Assembly (NCBI RefSeq): GCF_029952445.1
Contig: NZ_JAQPPK010000022.1
Coordinates: 25,278-89,277, forward strand
Source: Paenarthrobacter nitroguajacolicus
GTDB taxonomy: Bacteria; Actinomycetota; Actinomycetes; Actinomycetales; Micrococcaceae
Direction of reading: 5' to 3'
DNA length: 64,000 nucleotides
The notes under the pieces are model-generated. The model was not told the origin of the DNA. It worked only from the letters and a program-made list of their open reading frames with translations, and did no database searches. This document shows, one piece after another, positions 34,493-44,200 of this stretch. The translations under genes and the position numbers were made by a program. Within the stretch, counting starts at the first letter, position 1; each line of letters begins with the position of its first letter.

Positions 34493-35554
34493 ATGACTGA
34501 CACTTTGCCAGGCGCCGCCATCCCGAATCCGCTGGATGAAGCCGCCATCAACGCCGCCGTCGAGGACGCCGTCGCCGCTATTGCGGCCGCTTCCTCCCTT
34601 GATGAACTCAAGGCCGTCCGCCTCGCCCACACGGGCGAGAAGTCGCCCCTGAGCCTGGCCAACCGTGAGATCGGTGGCTTGGCCAAGGAGCACAAGGCAG
34701 CTGCCGGCAAGCTCATGGGTTCCTCGCGCGGCCGGGTCAACCAGGCGCTCGCGGCGAGGACCCAGGTGCTTGAAGCCGAGAATGACGCCCGCATCCTGAT
34801 CGAGGAAACGGTTGATGTCACTGCAGCCCCGCGTCGTCGCCGTGCCGGTGCCCGCCACCCCCTGTCCACCTTGCAGGACAGGGTGTCGGACATCTTTGTG
34901 GGCATGGGCTGGGAAATCGCCGAAGGCCCCGAGGTGGAGTCGGAGTGGTTCAACTTCGATGCCCTCAACTTCAAGCCGGACCACCCGGCCCGCGAAATGC
35001 AGGACACGTTCTTCGTGGAGCCGCCCGAAGCCCACCTGCTCATGCGCACGCACACCTCGCCTGTCCAGGTGCGTTCCATGCTGGAACGCGAAGTGCCCAT
35101 TTATGTGCTGTGTCCGGGCAAGGTGTTCCGCACGGATGAACTCGACGCGACGCACACCCCTGTCTTCCACCAGTTCGAGGGCCTGGCCATCGACAAGGAC
35201 CTCAGCATGGCAGACCTCCGCGGCACGCTGGAGCACTTCGCCCGCCAGATGTTCGGTGACGAAGCGTCCATCCGGCTGCGCCCGAACTACTTCCCGTTCA
35301 CGGAACCGTCCGCGGAACTGGACATCTGGCACCCCGGTGCCAAGGGCGGTCCGCGCTGGATCGAGTGGGGTGGCTGCGGCATGGTCAATCCCAACGTCCT
35401 CCGGGCAGCCGGCATCGACCCGGACGTCTATTCAGGTTTCGCTTTCGGTATGGGCATCGAGCGCACGCTTATGTTCCGCAACGAGGTCGGCGACATGCGC
35501 GACATGATCGAAGGCGATGTACGTTTCAGCGAGCACTTCGGGATGGAGATCTAA
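34493..35554 (+). CDS. pheS: Phenylalanine-tRNA ligase alpha subunit
   Basis: A 353-residue class II synthetase subunit that charges tRNA-Phe as an alpha2-beta2 enzyme with PheT. The N-terminal coiled coil (about 20-100) is followed by the catalytic core: motif 1 HPLSTLQDRVSDIFVGMGWE, motif 2 around LCPGKVFRTDELDATHTPVFHQ, and motif 3 GFAFGMGIERTLM. ATG 34493 lacks a strong ribosome site (GAACAGTAG precedes it). The stop is 2 bp before pheT. Confidence 0.96.
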   Translation: MTDTLPGAAIPNPLDEAAINAAVEDAVAAIAAASSLDELKAVRLAHTGEKSPLSLANREIGGLAKEHKAAAGKLMGSSRGRVNQALAARTQVLEAENDARILIEETVDVTAAPRRRRAGARHPLSTLQDRVSDIFVGMGWEIAEGPEVESEWFNFDALNFKPDHPAREMQDTFFVEPPEAHLLMRTHTSPVQVRSMLEREVPIYVLCPGKVFRTDELDATHTPVFHQFEGLAIDKDLSMADLRGTLEHFARQMFGDEASIRLRPNYFPFTEPSAELDIWHPGAKGGPRWIEWGGCGMVNPNVLRAAGIDPDVYSGFAFGMGIERTLMFRNEVGDMRDMIEGDVRFSEHFGMEI

Positions 35555-35556
35555 CA

Positions 35557-38100
35557 GTGCGTATCCCACTTTCCTGGCTGCGTGAATTCGCGCAGGTACC
35601 GGCCGAAGCTACGGCCGAAGATGTCATGGCGGACCTGGTCAAGGTCGGCTTTGAAGAAGAAGACGTGCACCGTCCCACGGATGAGCTCAAGGGGCCGATC
35701 GTTGTTGGCCAGGTCCTAAGCCTGGTCAAGGAACCGCAGACCAACGGCAAGACCATCAACTGGTGCCAGGTCCGCGTGGTTCCGGAAGGTCAGGAGCAGA
35801 CGCTCACCGGCAAGGGCATTGATCCTTCCGGCGTGCAGGGCATCATCTGCGGTGCCCACAACTTCGTGGAGGGCGACAAAGTTGTTGTCACCCTCCCTGG
35901 TGCTGTGCTGCCCGGAAACTTCCAGATCTCCGCGCGCAAGACCTATGGTCACCTCTCTGCCGGCATGATCGCTTCCGTCCGCGAGCTTGGCATCGGCGAT
36001 GACCACGACGGAATCCTGGTCCTCTCCCGGATAGGCCTGGATCCCGAAATCGGCACTGACGCGATGGAATTGCTCGGTCTGTATGACCAGGCAGCTGAAA
36101 TCAACGTCACGCCGGACCGTGGTTACGCGTTCTCCATCCGTGGTGTTGCCCGGGAGTACGCCCATGCCACTGGAACGTCCTTCGTAGACCCCGCGTCCAA
36201 GGTCAACGCGCCTGCCTCCCTGCAGGGTGGCTACGGCGTGAAGCTCAATGATGACGCGCCCATTTACGGCAAGCCTGGCTGCGACCGCTTCGTCGCCCGC
36301 ACCGTCCGGGGCGTGGACGCGACACGTCCAACCCCGCCGTGGATGTCTTCCCGCCTGCGCCTTGCCGGCATCCGGAGCATCTCGCTGCCGGTGGATATTT
36401 CCAACTACGTCATGTTGGAACTCGGCCAGCCGAACCACTGCTATGACCTTGACAAGCTCTCGGGCGACATCGTTGTCCGCCGTGCCGTCGCGGGGGAGAA
36501 GATCACCACTCTCGACGACAAGGAACGCACCCTCGACGTCGAGGACCTCCTGATCACGGACGACTCCGGAGCCATTGGCATCGCGGGCGTCATGGGCGGT
36601 GCCCACACCGAGGTTTCCGATTCCACCACGAACATCCTGGTCGAAGCCGCGCACTTCGATGAGGTGTCCATTGCCCGCTCGCGCCGCCGTCACAAGCTGC
36701 CGTCCGAGGCGTCCAAGCGTTTCGAACGTGGCGTTGACTGGCACGTCGCCAACATTGCGGCCCAGCGTGTCGTGGACCTGCTGGTGGAACTTGCCGGCGG
36801 CACGGCGGACCAGACCGGTACCGACGTTGGAACCGCGCCTGACGCCGTCGTCATTGAACTGCCTGAAGGTTTTGCTTCGGCCCGGATCGGCATCGACTTC
36901 ACTGAGGAGCAGATCACCACTTCCCTGGAGGACCTGGGAGCCGTGGTGGAGAAGACCTCTTCCGGCTACCGCGTGACGGCACCAAGCTGGCGCAACGACC
37001 TTGAAACCAAGGAAGACCTCTCAGAGGAAATCGCCCGTCTTGTGGGCTACGACAACATTCCGGCGACTTTGCCCGTGGCTCCTCCGGGCCGTGGCCTGAG
37101 CCGCACGCAGCAGCAGAAGCGCCGCGTGGTGCAGGCGCTGGCTGATGCCGGGCTGACTGACGTGCTGTCCTACCCGTTCGTCACGAAAGCTGCCAACGAC
37201 ACCTTCGGAATTGCGGAGGAAGGCGCTGCGCGTCCGGCGTTGAAGCTGGCCAACCCGATCAGCGAGGAACATGGCTTCCTCCGTACGTCCATCCTGCCCG
37301 GACTCATTGAGGTAGCCCGCCGCAACCACTCGCGTGGCTTCCGCGATCTTGCTCTCTACGAGGCCGGCTCGGTCTTCCTGCCGGGGGAGAAGCTCGGAAC
37401 GGAATCCATCCCGCCGCTGGGCGTCAAGCCCAGCGATGAGGTACTTGATGCACTGTACGACGGCGTTCCGCACCAGCCGCTGCACATCGCCGCTGTCCTG
37501 ACCGGCCATGATTCTCCGGCCGCGGCCACGCACAAACCGCGGGCCTGGGACTGGGCGGACGCAGTGGATGTGGCGCGCCTGATTGCAGACGTGCTGGGCG
37601 TTGAACTGGTTGTCAGCCAAGGCAGCCACCAGGCGTTCCACCCTGGACGTGCGGCGCAGCTCGCGCTTCGCAATGGCGACGTCGTTGGTTACGCGGGGGA
37701 GCTCCACCCGAAGCTCCTGGCGGCGCACGACATGCCTGCCCGATCTGTAGCTGTTGAGGTGGACGTTGAAGCACTCTTCGACGCTGCCGCTGATGTGATT
37801 GTTGCCAAGCACATCTCCGGATTCCCGGTTGCGACACAGGACGTTGCCTTGGTGGTCCCTCAGGACGTACCGGCCGACCAGGTTCTTTCCGCACTTCGCG
37901 AGGGTGCCGGTGAGCTTCTGGAAGACGTCGCTTTGTTCGACGTGTACGTGGGCCCCGGCATTGACGACGGGAAGAAGTCGCTCGCCTTCGGCCTGCGGTT
38001 CCGCGCGGATGACCGCACGCTGACGGCAGACGAGGCCTCCGAAGCCCGGGCGGCAGCCGTGGCTGTTGCCGCCGAGCGCTTTGGAGCTGTGCAGCGCTAG
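35557..38100 (+). CDS. pheT: Phenylalanine-tRNA ligase beta subunit
   Basis: An 847-residue PheT with the full bacterial layout: N-terminal IPLSWLREF, tRNA-binding EMAP-like domain (about 40-150), B3/B4 editing region (about 215-385, with SISLPVDISNYVMLELGQPNHCYD), B5 domain (about 415-490), catalytic-like core and C-terminal anticodon-binding FDX-ACB domain (about 755-847, ending in FGAVQR). GTG 35557 has GGAGAT 7 bases upstream within the end of pheS. A strong terminator follows. Confidence 0.96.
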   Translation: MRIPLSWLREFAQVPAEATAEDVMADLVKVGFEEEDVHRPTDELKGPIVVGQVLSLVKEPQTNGKTINWCQVRVVPEGQEQTLTGKGIDPSGVQGIICGAHNFVEGDKVVVTLPGAVLPGNFQISARKTYGHLSAGMIASVRELGIGDDHDGILVLSRIGLDPEIGTDAMELLGLYDQAAEINVTPDRGYAFSIRGVAREYAHATGTSFVDPASKVNAPASLQGGYGVKLNDDAPIYGKPGCDRFVARTVRGVDATRPTPPWMSSRLRLAGIRSISLPVDISNYVMLELGQPNHCYDLDKLSGDIVVRRAVAGEKITTLDDKERTLDVEDLLITDDSGAIGIAGVMGGAHTEVSDSTTNILVEAAHFDEVSIARSRRRHKLPSEASKRFERGVDWHVANIAAQRVVDLLVELAGGTADQTGTDVGTAPDAVVIELPEGFASARIGIDFTEEQITTSLEDLGAVVEKTSSGYRVTAPSWRNDLETKEDLSEEIARLVGYDNIPATLPVAPPGRGLSRTQQQKRRVVQALADAGLTDVLSYPFVTKAANDTFGIAEEGAARPALKLANPISEEHGFLRTSILPGLIEVARRNHSRGFRDLALYEAGSVFLPGEKLGTESIPPLGVKPSDEVLDALYDGVPHQPLHIAAVLTGHDSPAAATHKPRAWDWADAVDVARLIADVLGVELVVSQGSHQAFHPGRAAQLALRNGDVVGYAGELHPKLLAAHDMPARSVAVEVDVEALFDAAADVIVAKHISGFPVATQDVALVVPQDVPADQVLSALREGAGELLEDVALFDVYVGPGIDDGKKSLAFGLRFRADDRTLTADEASEARAAAVAVAAERFGAVQR

Positions 38101-38115
38101 TTTCACTCAGGAAGG

Positions 38116-38148
38116 CCCCGGGACTGCCGTCCCGGGGTTTTCTTTTTT
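38116..38148 (+). terminator. Intrinsic terminator of pheST
   Basis: A 9-bp perfect G/C stem (CCCCGGGAC / GTCCCGGGG), loop TGCC, then TTTTCTTTTTT. Confidence 0.95.
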
Positions 38149-38171
38149 AATGAGATCCAACTCCCAGCATC

Positions 38172-38227
38172 TTGACAGATTATTCATATATGTATGACAG
38201 TTTTGTCATGCACATGTGAAACATGTG
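38172..38227 (+). promoter_or_regulatory. AT-rich control region of the secreted protease
   Basis: TTGACA (38172-38177) is followed by an AT-rich stretch and two inverted repeats: ATGACA-GTTT-TGTCAT (38194-38209) and CACATG-TGAAA-CATGTG (38211-38227). These look like operators. No convincing -10 at 17-18 bp from TTGACA is seen. GAAAGGTACCC before the ATG at 38278 is the ribosome site. Confidence 0.45.
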
Positions 38228-38277
38228 TATCACATCCCTCAAGCGGTTCCACGAGAACCGTCCTTTGAAAGGTACCC

Positions 38278-39144
38278 ATGAAGAAGCAGAACTTTGCTGT
38301 GCTTGTCGGGGCTGCAGTCGTGGCTTTGACGTCCTCGCTGGGTGGAGCCGCCTTGGCGTCAGAGCCGACGCCGCAGTCCTCCGTCTCCGGGTTGCAGCCT
38401 GTCTCGCACACGGTGGACAAGACGCAGACGTCCGGCTCGGCGGCCTCACCGCTGGCCGACAAGTACACCCTTGCAATGCCGGGCAAGAACGGCACAGCTT
38501 CCACGGACTCTGTCATCGGCGCTGATGGCAGGGTCAGGATCACAAACACCACTACCGCGCCCAACCGCTCGATTGTCCAGATTGAATTCAACGGCGGCTA
38601 CATTTGCTCCGGTGCGCTCATTTCGGATGACACCGTGCTGACTGCCGGTCACTGCGTGCATGAGGGTGGCACGGGTTCAACTGCGGATTACTCGTGGGGT
38701 GTGAAGGTGGCTCCCGGCCGCAACGGATCCACTGATCCTTACGGTACCTGCGGTGCCACCCAGCTCCTGACTGACCAGCGCTGGATTGATTCGGCCAACA
38801 CCAATGCCGACTGGGGCGTCATCAAGCTCGATTGCACCATCGGCAACACTACCGGCTGGCTGAACTACGCTGGCACGACCACCAGCCTGAATGGGACCAC
38901 CGCGACGGTCAGGGGCTATCCGGGCGACAAGGCCTTCGGCACCATGTGGTCCATGACTGGCTCCATCGACAGCACCCAGGCCGAGAAGGTCTTCTACAAG
39001 ATGGACACTTACGGCGGCCAGAGCGGCGCCCCTGTCTACAACAGCTCCAACACCATCGTGGCCATCCACACCAACGGCGGCAGCTCAAACTCAGGCACCC
39101 GCATCACACCAACCCTGGCAAACTACCTGACGTCGGTAAAGTAA
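38278..39144 (+). CDS. Secreted trypsin-like (V8/glutamyl endopeptidase-like) serine protease
   Basis: A 288-residue exported protease. Signal peptide about 1-28 (KKQNFAVLVGAAVVALTSSL, cleavage after ALA); a pro-region to about residue 85; the S1B-type catalytic domain after it. The triad is His in LTAGHCVHEGG, Asp in NADWGVIKLD and Ser in YGGQSGAPVYNSS. Cysteines in YICSGALI, AGHC, YGTCGATQ and KLDCTIG could form two disulfides. TNGGSSNSGTRITPTL at the end resembles V8 protease substrate-binding loops. It is flanked upstream by operator-like inverted repeats, suggesting regulated secretion. Confidence 0.9.
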   Translation: MKKQNFAVLVGAAVVALTSSLGGAALASEPTPQSSVSGLQPVSHTVDKTQTSGSAASPLADKYTLAMPGKNGTASTDSVIGADGRVRITNTTTAPNRSIVQIEFNGGYICSGALISDDTVLTAGHCVHEGGTGSTADYSWGVKVAPGRNGSTDPYGTCGATQLLTDQRWIDSANTNADWGVIKLDCTIGNTTGWLNYAGTTTSLNGTTATVRGYPGDKAFGTMWSMTGSIDSTQAEKVFYKMDTYGGQSGAPVYNSSNTIVAIHTNGGSSNSGTRITPTLANYLTSVK

Positions 39145-39165
39145 CCGGGGGGTAAAACCCCATGT

Positions 39166-39206
39166 CAGTGTTCCCCGCAGCGATTTTGTGGCTGCGGGGA
39201 ACACTG
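39166..39206 (+). terminator. Terminator-like hairpin after the protease gene
   Basis: A perfect 16-bp stem (39166-39181 with 39191-39206) and a 9-nt loop, 22 nt after the protease stop. No T-run. Confidence 0.75.
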
Positions 39207-39274
39207 CTGCTTGTGCAAGACAATTGAGCACCAAGCTACAGTTTGCTGGGGACAATGCCGTGAAAGGGGTCAGG

Positions 39275-39946
39275 ATGGACAAGCCTGTGCTTGAGCTGCG
39301 GCTGCTCGCCGACGTGGCCATGTCCGACGCGCCGTTCCGGCAGCTTGGTCAGCCCGCCCAACAGCGCGCCCTCCGCTTCGCCAACGCCGCGGACCGGGAC
39401 GCCTTCGTGGCTGGCAGGGTCGCGCTCCAGGAGTTTGCCGGGTCACTTCTCAACGTCGATCCCGCCCTTCTCGTGCCCGACTACCATTGCCCGCAGTGCG
39501 GCTCTGGCCAAGACCATGGTCGGCCCGGTTTCCTGCTCGACGGCGACCCCGCGCCTTTGGTGGTCAGCGCCTCCAGGGCGTCGGGCTGGGTGCTGCTGGC
39601 CGGCGTCGTGCATCCTGGGGAGAGGCTCCGGCTGGGAGTGGACCTTGAGGCCGTCGACAAAATCACCTTCGAAGGCTTCGACGACGTCGCGCTGACGGCA
39701 CAAGAGAAGCAGCACGTGGTGTCCCTCCCGGAAACCCGGCGGGACGCCGCCCGGGCCAGGCTGTGGGCACGAAAAGAAGCCTGGCTGAAGATGACAGGGA
39801 AAGGCCTGCGCACAAACCCTGCGGAAGTGGAGGTGTTGAGCAGGGAAGGATTGCTGGACCTGGACTTGGACCGGGACCTGGACTTGGACCGGAACCTGGC
39901 CGCGGGGGAGCCGCAGGGACTTGTGGCTGCGCTTGCCGTTGGCTAG
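39275..39946 (+). CDS. 4'-phosphopantetheinyl transferase (Sfp type)
   Basis: A 223-residue Sfp-like transferase that attaches the 4'-phosphopantetheine arm of CoA to carrier proteins. The Mg/CoA signature is LGVDLEAVDK (about 119-128) plus the second motif ARLWARKEAWLKMTGKGL (about 162-180). Cysteines in HCPQCGSGQDHGRP belong to the conserved N-terminal half. ATG 39275 has AAGGGG upstream. A Leu/Asp/Arg run near the end comes from an exact 18-bp tandem duplication (39857-39892). It overlaps the end of the convergent M1 peptidase gene by 4 bp, and a likely target carrier domain (Pls-like enzyme) is in the next gene but one. Confidence 0.88.
   Translation: MDKPVLELRLLADVAMSDAPFRQLGQPAQQRALRFANAADRDAFVAGRVALQEFAGSLLNVDPALLVPDYHCPQCGSGQDHGRPGFLLDGDPAPLVVSASRASGWVLLAGVVHPGERLRLGVDLEAVDKITFEGFDDVALTAQEKQHVVSLPETRRDAARARLWARKEAWLKMTGKGLRTNPAEVEVLSREGLLDLDLDRDLDLDRNLAAGEPQGLVAALAVG
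39857..39892. repeat. Exact 18-bp tandem duplication inside the transferase gene
   Basis: GACCTGGACTTGGACCGG at 39857-39874 is repeated at 39875-39892, giving a Leu-Asp/Asp-Arg repeat in frame. It lies after the catalytic motifs, so it is probably tolerated slippage. Confidence 0.9.
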
Positions 39947-41268
39947 GGCAGTGCAGGCAACGCGGCCTTATACAGCCAGGGCCGAAGAATCCCGGCAGCA
40001 TCGAACCCCGGAATGAAGGAGTCCGCAGCCGCGATCAACGACTCCGTCGAAACCGACCCGTGCCGGTTTGCAGCCGTCCACTGCTGCAGGAAACCAAAGA
40101 AAGCTTCATCCCCGGCGGCCACCCGCAGGGCGTGGACGGCCAAGGCTCCGCGCTTGTACACCCTGTCATCGAACATGAGCTCCGGCCCGGGGTCGCCAAC
40201 CAGCAGGTCCTGTGGACCGGCGTCGAGCCTTTTCCACGCGGCGGTTGCGCGGGCAGCGACAGTCATGGTCTCCGATTCTTCAGACCACAACCACTCCGCA
40301 TAGCAGGCAAAACCCTCGTGGAGCCAGATGTCTTTCCAGTTGCTGACCGTCAGCGAGTTGCCGAACCACTGGTGGGACAGTTCATGGGCGATCAACCGCT
40401 GGGAATCCCAAGCGTCCTTCATGTGGTTGCGGCCGAAAATGGAGACCGTCTGGGCTTCGAGCGGAATTTCCAGTTCGTCCTCGGTGACCACCGAGGTGTA
40501 GTCACGGAAGGGGTACGGTCCGAAGCAGTCCTCAAAAGTCCGCATCATGTCCGGCTGCCGTCGAAGGCCGTGCAGTGCGTCCTGCGTCATTTCGGGGGTG
40601 ACGGCGACAAACTGCGGGACTCTGTGGGGGTCGTCTACATTCAGCGGAACCTTGGCGTATCGGCCGATCTGGACGGTGGCCAAGTACGTGGCCATGGGCT
40701 CAGTTTGCTCGTAGACCCAGGTTTCCCGGCTGGATTTACGGGAATGGGACACGAGCTTGCCATTGCAGACCGGACGGTAGTTGTCGTCGGTGGTTACGGA
40801 GATGAGGAAGCTTGATTTGTATCGCGGGTGGTCGTTGCAGGGGAACCACGATGCCGCACCGTTGGGTTGGCCAGCCACCAGGACGCCGTCGTTCAGTTCT
40901 TCCCAGCCCACGTCTCCCCAGAGTCCGCGACGCGGCTGCGGATTGCCGTCGTAGCGGATCTCCAGAGTGAACTGCTGCCCGGCTGTGAGTGCGGCTGCGG
41001 GATTGAGGACCAGATGTTCAGCCCGGTGGCTGAACTTCTGCAGTTTCTTGCCATCCAGCTGGATTTTGGACGCACGCAGGCCCACCAGGTCCAGGACGAT
41101 CTGTGTCATTGGTTCAACGGCTGTACACTTCAGGACCGCTCTGCCGATCAGCTTGTTGCTGCCCAGCCTGACGTCGAGTTCCAGTTCGTAGCGGTCCACC
41201 CTGTACCGGGTGTTGCCGTGGTCCAGGGTATAGGGGTCGGGTCCGGGGGTGCTGGTGGGTGCGGTCAT
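39943..41268 (-). CDS. M1-family aminopeptidase
   Basis: A 441-residue zinc metallopeptidase. The zinc motif is HELSHQWFGNSL followed by 11 residues and LHEGFA (HExxH-x18-E). The usual GAMEN exopeptidase loop is replaced by DELEIPLEAQTVS, as in an actinobacterial subgroup of short M1 enzymes. An N-terminal beta domain (about 1-190) precedes it, and no ERAP-like C-terminal half exists. No signal peptide. ATG 41268 has GGGAG five bases upstream; the gap to the Pls-like gene is only 11 bp, so the two are co-transcribed. In streptomycetes peptidase genes accompany pls, which suggests a role in product trimming or degradation. Confidence 0.88.
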   Translation of the reverse strand: MTAPTSTPGPDPYTLDHGNTRYRVDRYELELDVRLGSNKLIGRAVLKCTAVEPMTQIVLDLVGLRASKIQLDGKKLQKFSHRAEHLVLNPAAALTAGQQFTLEIRYDGNPQPRRGLWGDVGWEELNDGVLVAGQPNGAASWFPCNDHPRYKSSFLISVTTDDNYRPVCNGKLVSHSRKSSRETWVYEQTEPMATYLATVQIGRYAKVPLNVDDPHRVPQFVAVTPEMTQDALHGLRRQPDMMRTFEDCFGPYPFRDYTSVVTEDELEIPLEAQTVSIFGRNHMKDAWDSQRLIAHELSHQWFGNSLTVSNWKDIWLHEGFACYAEWLWSEESETMTVAARATAAWKRLDAGPQDLLVGDPGPELMFDDRVYKRGALAVHALRVAAGDEAFFGFLQQWTAANRHGSVSTESLIAAADSFIPGFDAAGILRPWLYKAALPALP

Positions 41269-41279
41269 TAGCTCCCAAT

Positions 41280-44200
41280 CTACTTGAGACGGGGCGCTTG
41301 TGCAGACGGACCCACCCAGGGGCTCACCGGGTTGCCCATCCAGTACGTCCCCGCCGGGACGGTTTCGCCCCGCATGACCAACGACGCCGGTCCAACTGTT
41401 CCGCCGTCGCCGATACTGGCCGCGGGGAGGATGACGCCGTGCGGACCCATGGTGGCACCGTTTCCGAGGGTTACCGTGTCCAGGCTCATGACGCGATCGT
41501 GGAACAGGTGGGTCTGGACCACGCAACCCCGGTTGACGGTGGAGTTCTCGCCGAGCGTCACGAGGTCGGCTTCCGGGAGCCAATAGCTTTCGCACCACGT
41601 TCCACGGCCGATCTTCGCGCCGAGTCCGCGGAGCCACCACACCAAGGCAGGAGTGCCCGCGGCAGAGCGTGCGAACCACGGCGCACTGACCATCTCAATG
41701 AAGGTGTCGACAACCTCATTGCGCCAAATGAACGAACTCCACAAGGGGTGTTCGCCGGACCGAATGGTTCCCACCAAAACCCACTTGGCCGCCACCGAGC
41801 TGAGTGCCGCCACCCCTCCGGCTGCCAGCATCACCAAGCCGCCCAGGAGGGCTGCAATCCAGTAGCCCCATCCGCGCGCGATCCAGTCCAAGACCACCAT
41901 CACGGCAACGGCGATGGCGACGGTCAAGACCACGGGCACCAAGCGGCACAGCTCCCACAGGGCGCGTGCCAGCTTGAGCTTGAACGGCGGTTGGAAGGTG
42001 CGGGTCTGGTCAGCGTCGACGGCGGTGCGGCGCAACCTGACCGGCGGACTGCCAAGCCACGACGTTCCGGACTTGGCCTTGGCCGGCGTGGCAGACAGCA
42101 CGGCGACGAGCGAATTCTTGGGGACGTTGCGCCCGGCCGCGGTCATGCCGGAGTTGCCGAGGAACGAGCGTTTGCCGATCTTGGCCGGGGCGATCTTCAT
42201 CCAGCCACCGCCCAGTTCGTAGGAGGCCACCATCGTGTCGTCAGCCAGGAAGGCACCATCGCCGATGGTGGTCATTTTAGGCACCAGCAGCACCGTGGAA
42301 GCTTCCACGTTCTTGCCGACCTTTGCGCCCAGGAGGCGCAGCCAGATGGGTGTGAAAAGGCTGGCGTATATGGGGAAGAGAAGGTCGCGGGCCATGTCCA
42401 GGAGCCGCTCTGTAGCCCATACCTGCCAGCCCACCCTGCTGCGGACCCTGTGGTGCCCTGCTGTGAGGCCAAGTCCCAGGAGACGGGCCACTATCAGGAT
42501 CAGGACGAGGTTCCCGAAGAACCAGACCAATGCTGCCAAAGGCACGGCCAAGGCAATCCGGGGAATGGCAGTTTCCAGGGAATCATGACCGCGGATAAAG
42601 GCCAGGACCATCAGGGCGCCGGCGAAGGCGGAGACATAGGGGATAAGGGAAAGCAGGGCAGAGGCCCCGGCAAAGGCGAAGAGCCACAAGCGGTCAACCG
42701 CAGTGCGGCGGGTCACCGCCTCCGGCCAGTCTTGCTTCGCCTTTCCGCGACGTTCTGCGGGTGACCCTGCCACCAAATGGCCCGCTTTGACCTTGCCGAA
42801 GACTGCGGAACCGGGCTCAACGTGGGCGCCGGCTCCGATGGTGGCTCCAGGCATGAGCGTGCTCCGGGAGCCCACCACAGCTCCCGCTCCCACATGGATC
42901 TGGCCGATGTGGACCGAGTCGCCGTCCACCCACCAGCCGGAAAGGTCTACTTCAGGCTCGATGTTTGCGCCGCTGCCCAAGGACAGGAGGCCCGTGACCG
43001 GCGGCAACGAGTGCAGGTGAACGTCCCTGCCGATTTTGGCGCCGAGGGCGCGCGCGTAATACGGAACAAACGGAGCACTGGCCAGGCCAATCGCCCCCGA
43101 GAGGTCCTGGATCTGTTCGGCGAGCCAAAGCCGCAGGTGCGTCTTCCCGGATCTCGGATAGGTGCCGGGCCGGATTCTGCCCAGCAGCAAGCGGGCAGCC
43201 AGCACCGAGACAGCCATGCGCCCAAGCGGGCTGACGAAGATCAGCCAAGACAACCCGATCCACCACCAGGACACAGTCGGAGCGGCCGTAAACCCGGCAA
43301 AGTCAGCCAGTAATTTGTTGGCGGCCATGAGGTACGTCAGCCAGCGCATGCCCACCAGGATGTGCAGAGGAACTCCCATGAGGACCTGGAAGATCTGCGA
43401 TTTCAAGGCTGTGGGACGCACGGTCCGCTCAGCAGCGGGACCCGGCACGCCGCCGTCGGGAAGTGATTGCCGTGCGGCGTCGATCAAGGCTCCGATGCGC
43501 GGAGTGGCGTAAATGTCAGCCACCGTGATGGTGGGATACCGGACGCGGAGGGCGGAAACGAGTTGGGCCGCAGCCAAGGATCCACCGCCGTAGGCGAAGA
43601 AATCGGCGTCGAGGGAACTCACAGGACTTCCCAGTACTGACTCCCACTGCTCAACCACCCATCGGGCGTCATCGGGAAGATTGAGCGGGGCGTTGCCTGC
43701 TTCAGTCGCGCCGGCGCCGGCAAGGGGCCAGGGGAGGGCATGGCGATCTACCTTGCCGCTGGTCTTGGTGGGCAACGAATCCACGACCGTCAGCAGGGGG
43801 ATCAGGGCTGCGGGAAGACTTTCGGCCAACAGCGCCCGGGCTTCGTTCATGTCCAGTTCGAAGCCCTCAGCGGGGGCCAGATAGCCCACGAGGATCTGGT
43901 TGCCGGCAGCGGTGGTTTGGACCGCGGCGGCGGCTCCGGCCACGCCAGGGAGGGACTGCAACGCCGCGTCGACTTCGCCCAGTTCGATCCGGCGGCCACC
44001 GAGCTTGACCTGCTCGTCGGCCCTACCCATGAAGATCAGGCCCTCAGCTTCAAAACGCACCAGGTCACCAGAACGATAGGCCCGGTCCCAGGCGAGGGTG
44101 GGCATGGGCGCGTACTTCTCGGCGTCCTTGGCGGGATCGAGGTACCGGGCCAGACCCACGCCGCCGATGATCAGTTCACCGATCCCGCCTTCGGTGACCG

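Noticed and set aside
35716..36744. Long open frame antisense to pheT (342 codons)
   Set aside because: Shadow of pheT: same GC3-driven openness, no recognisable domain, no ribosome site.
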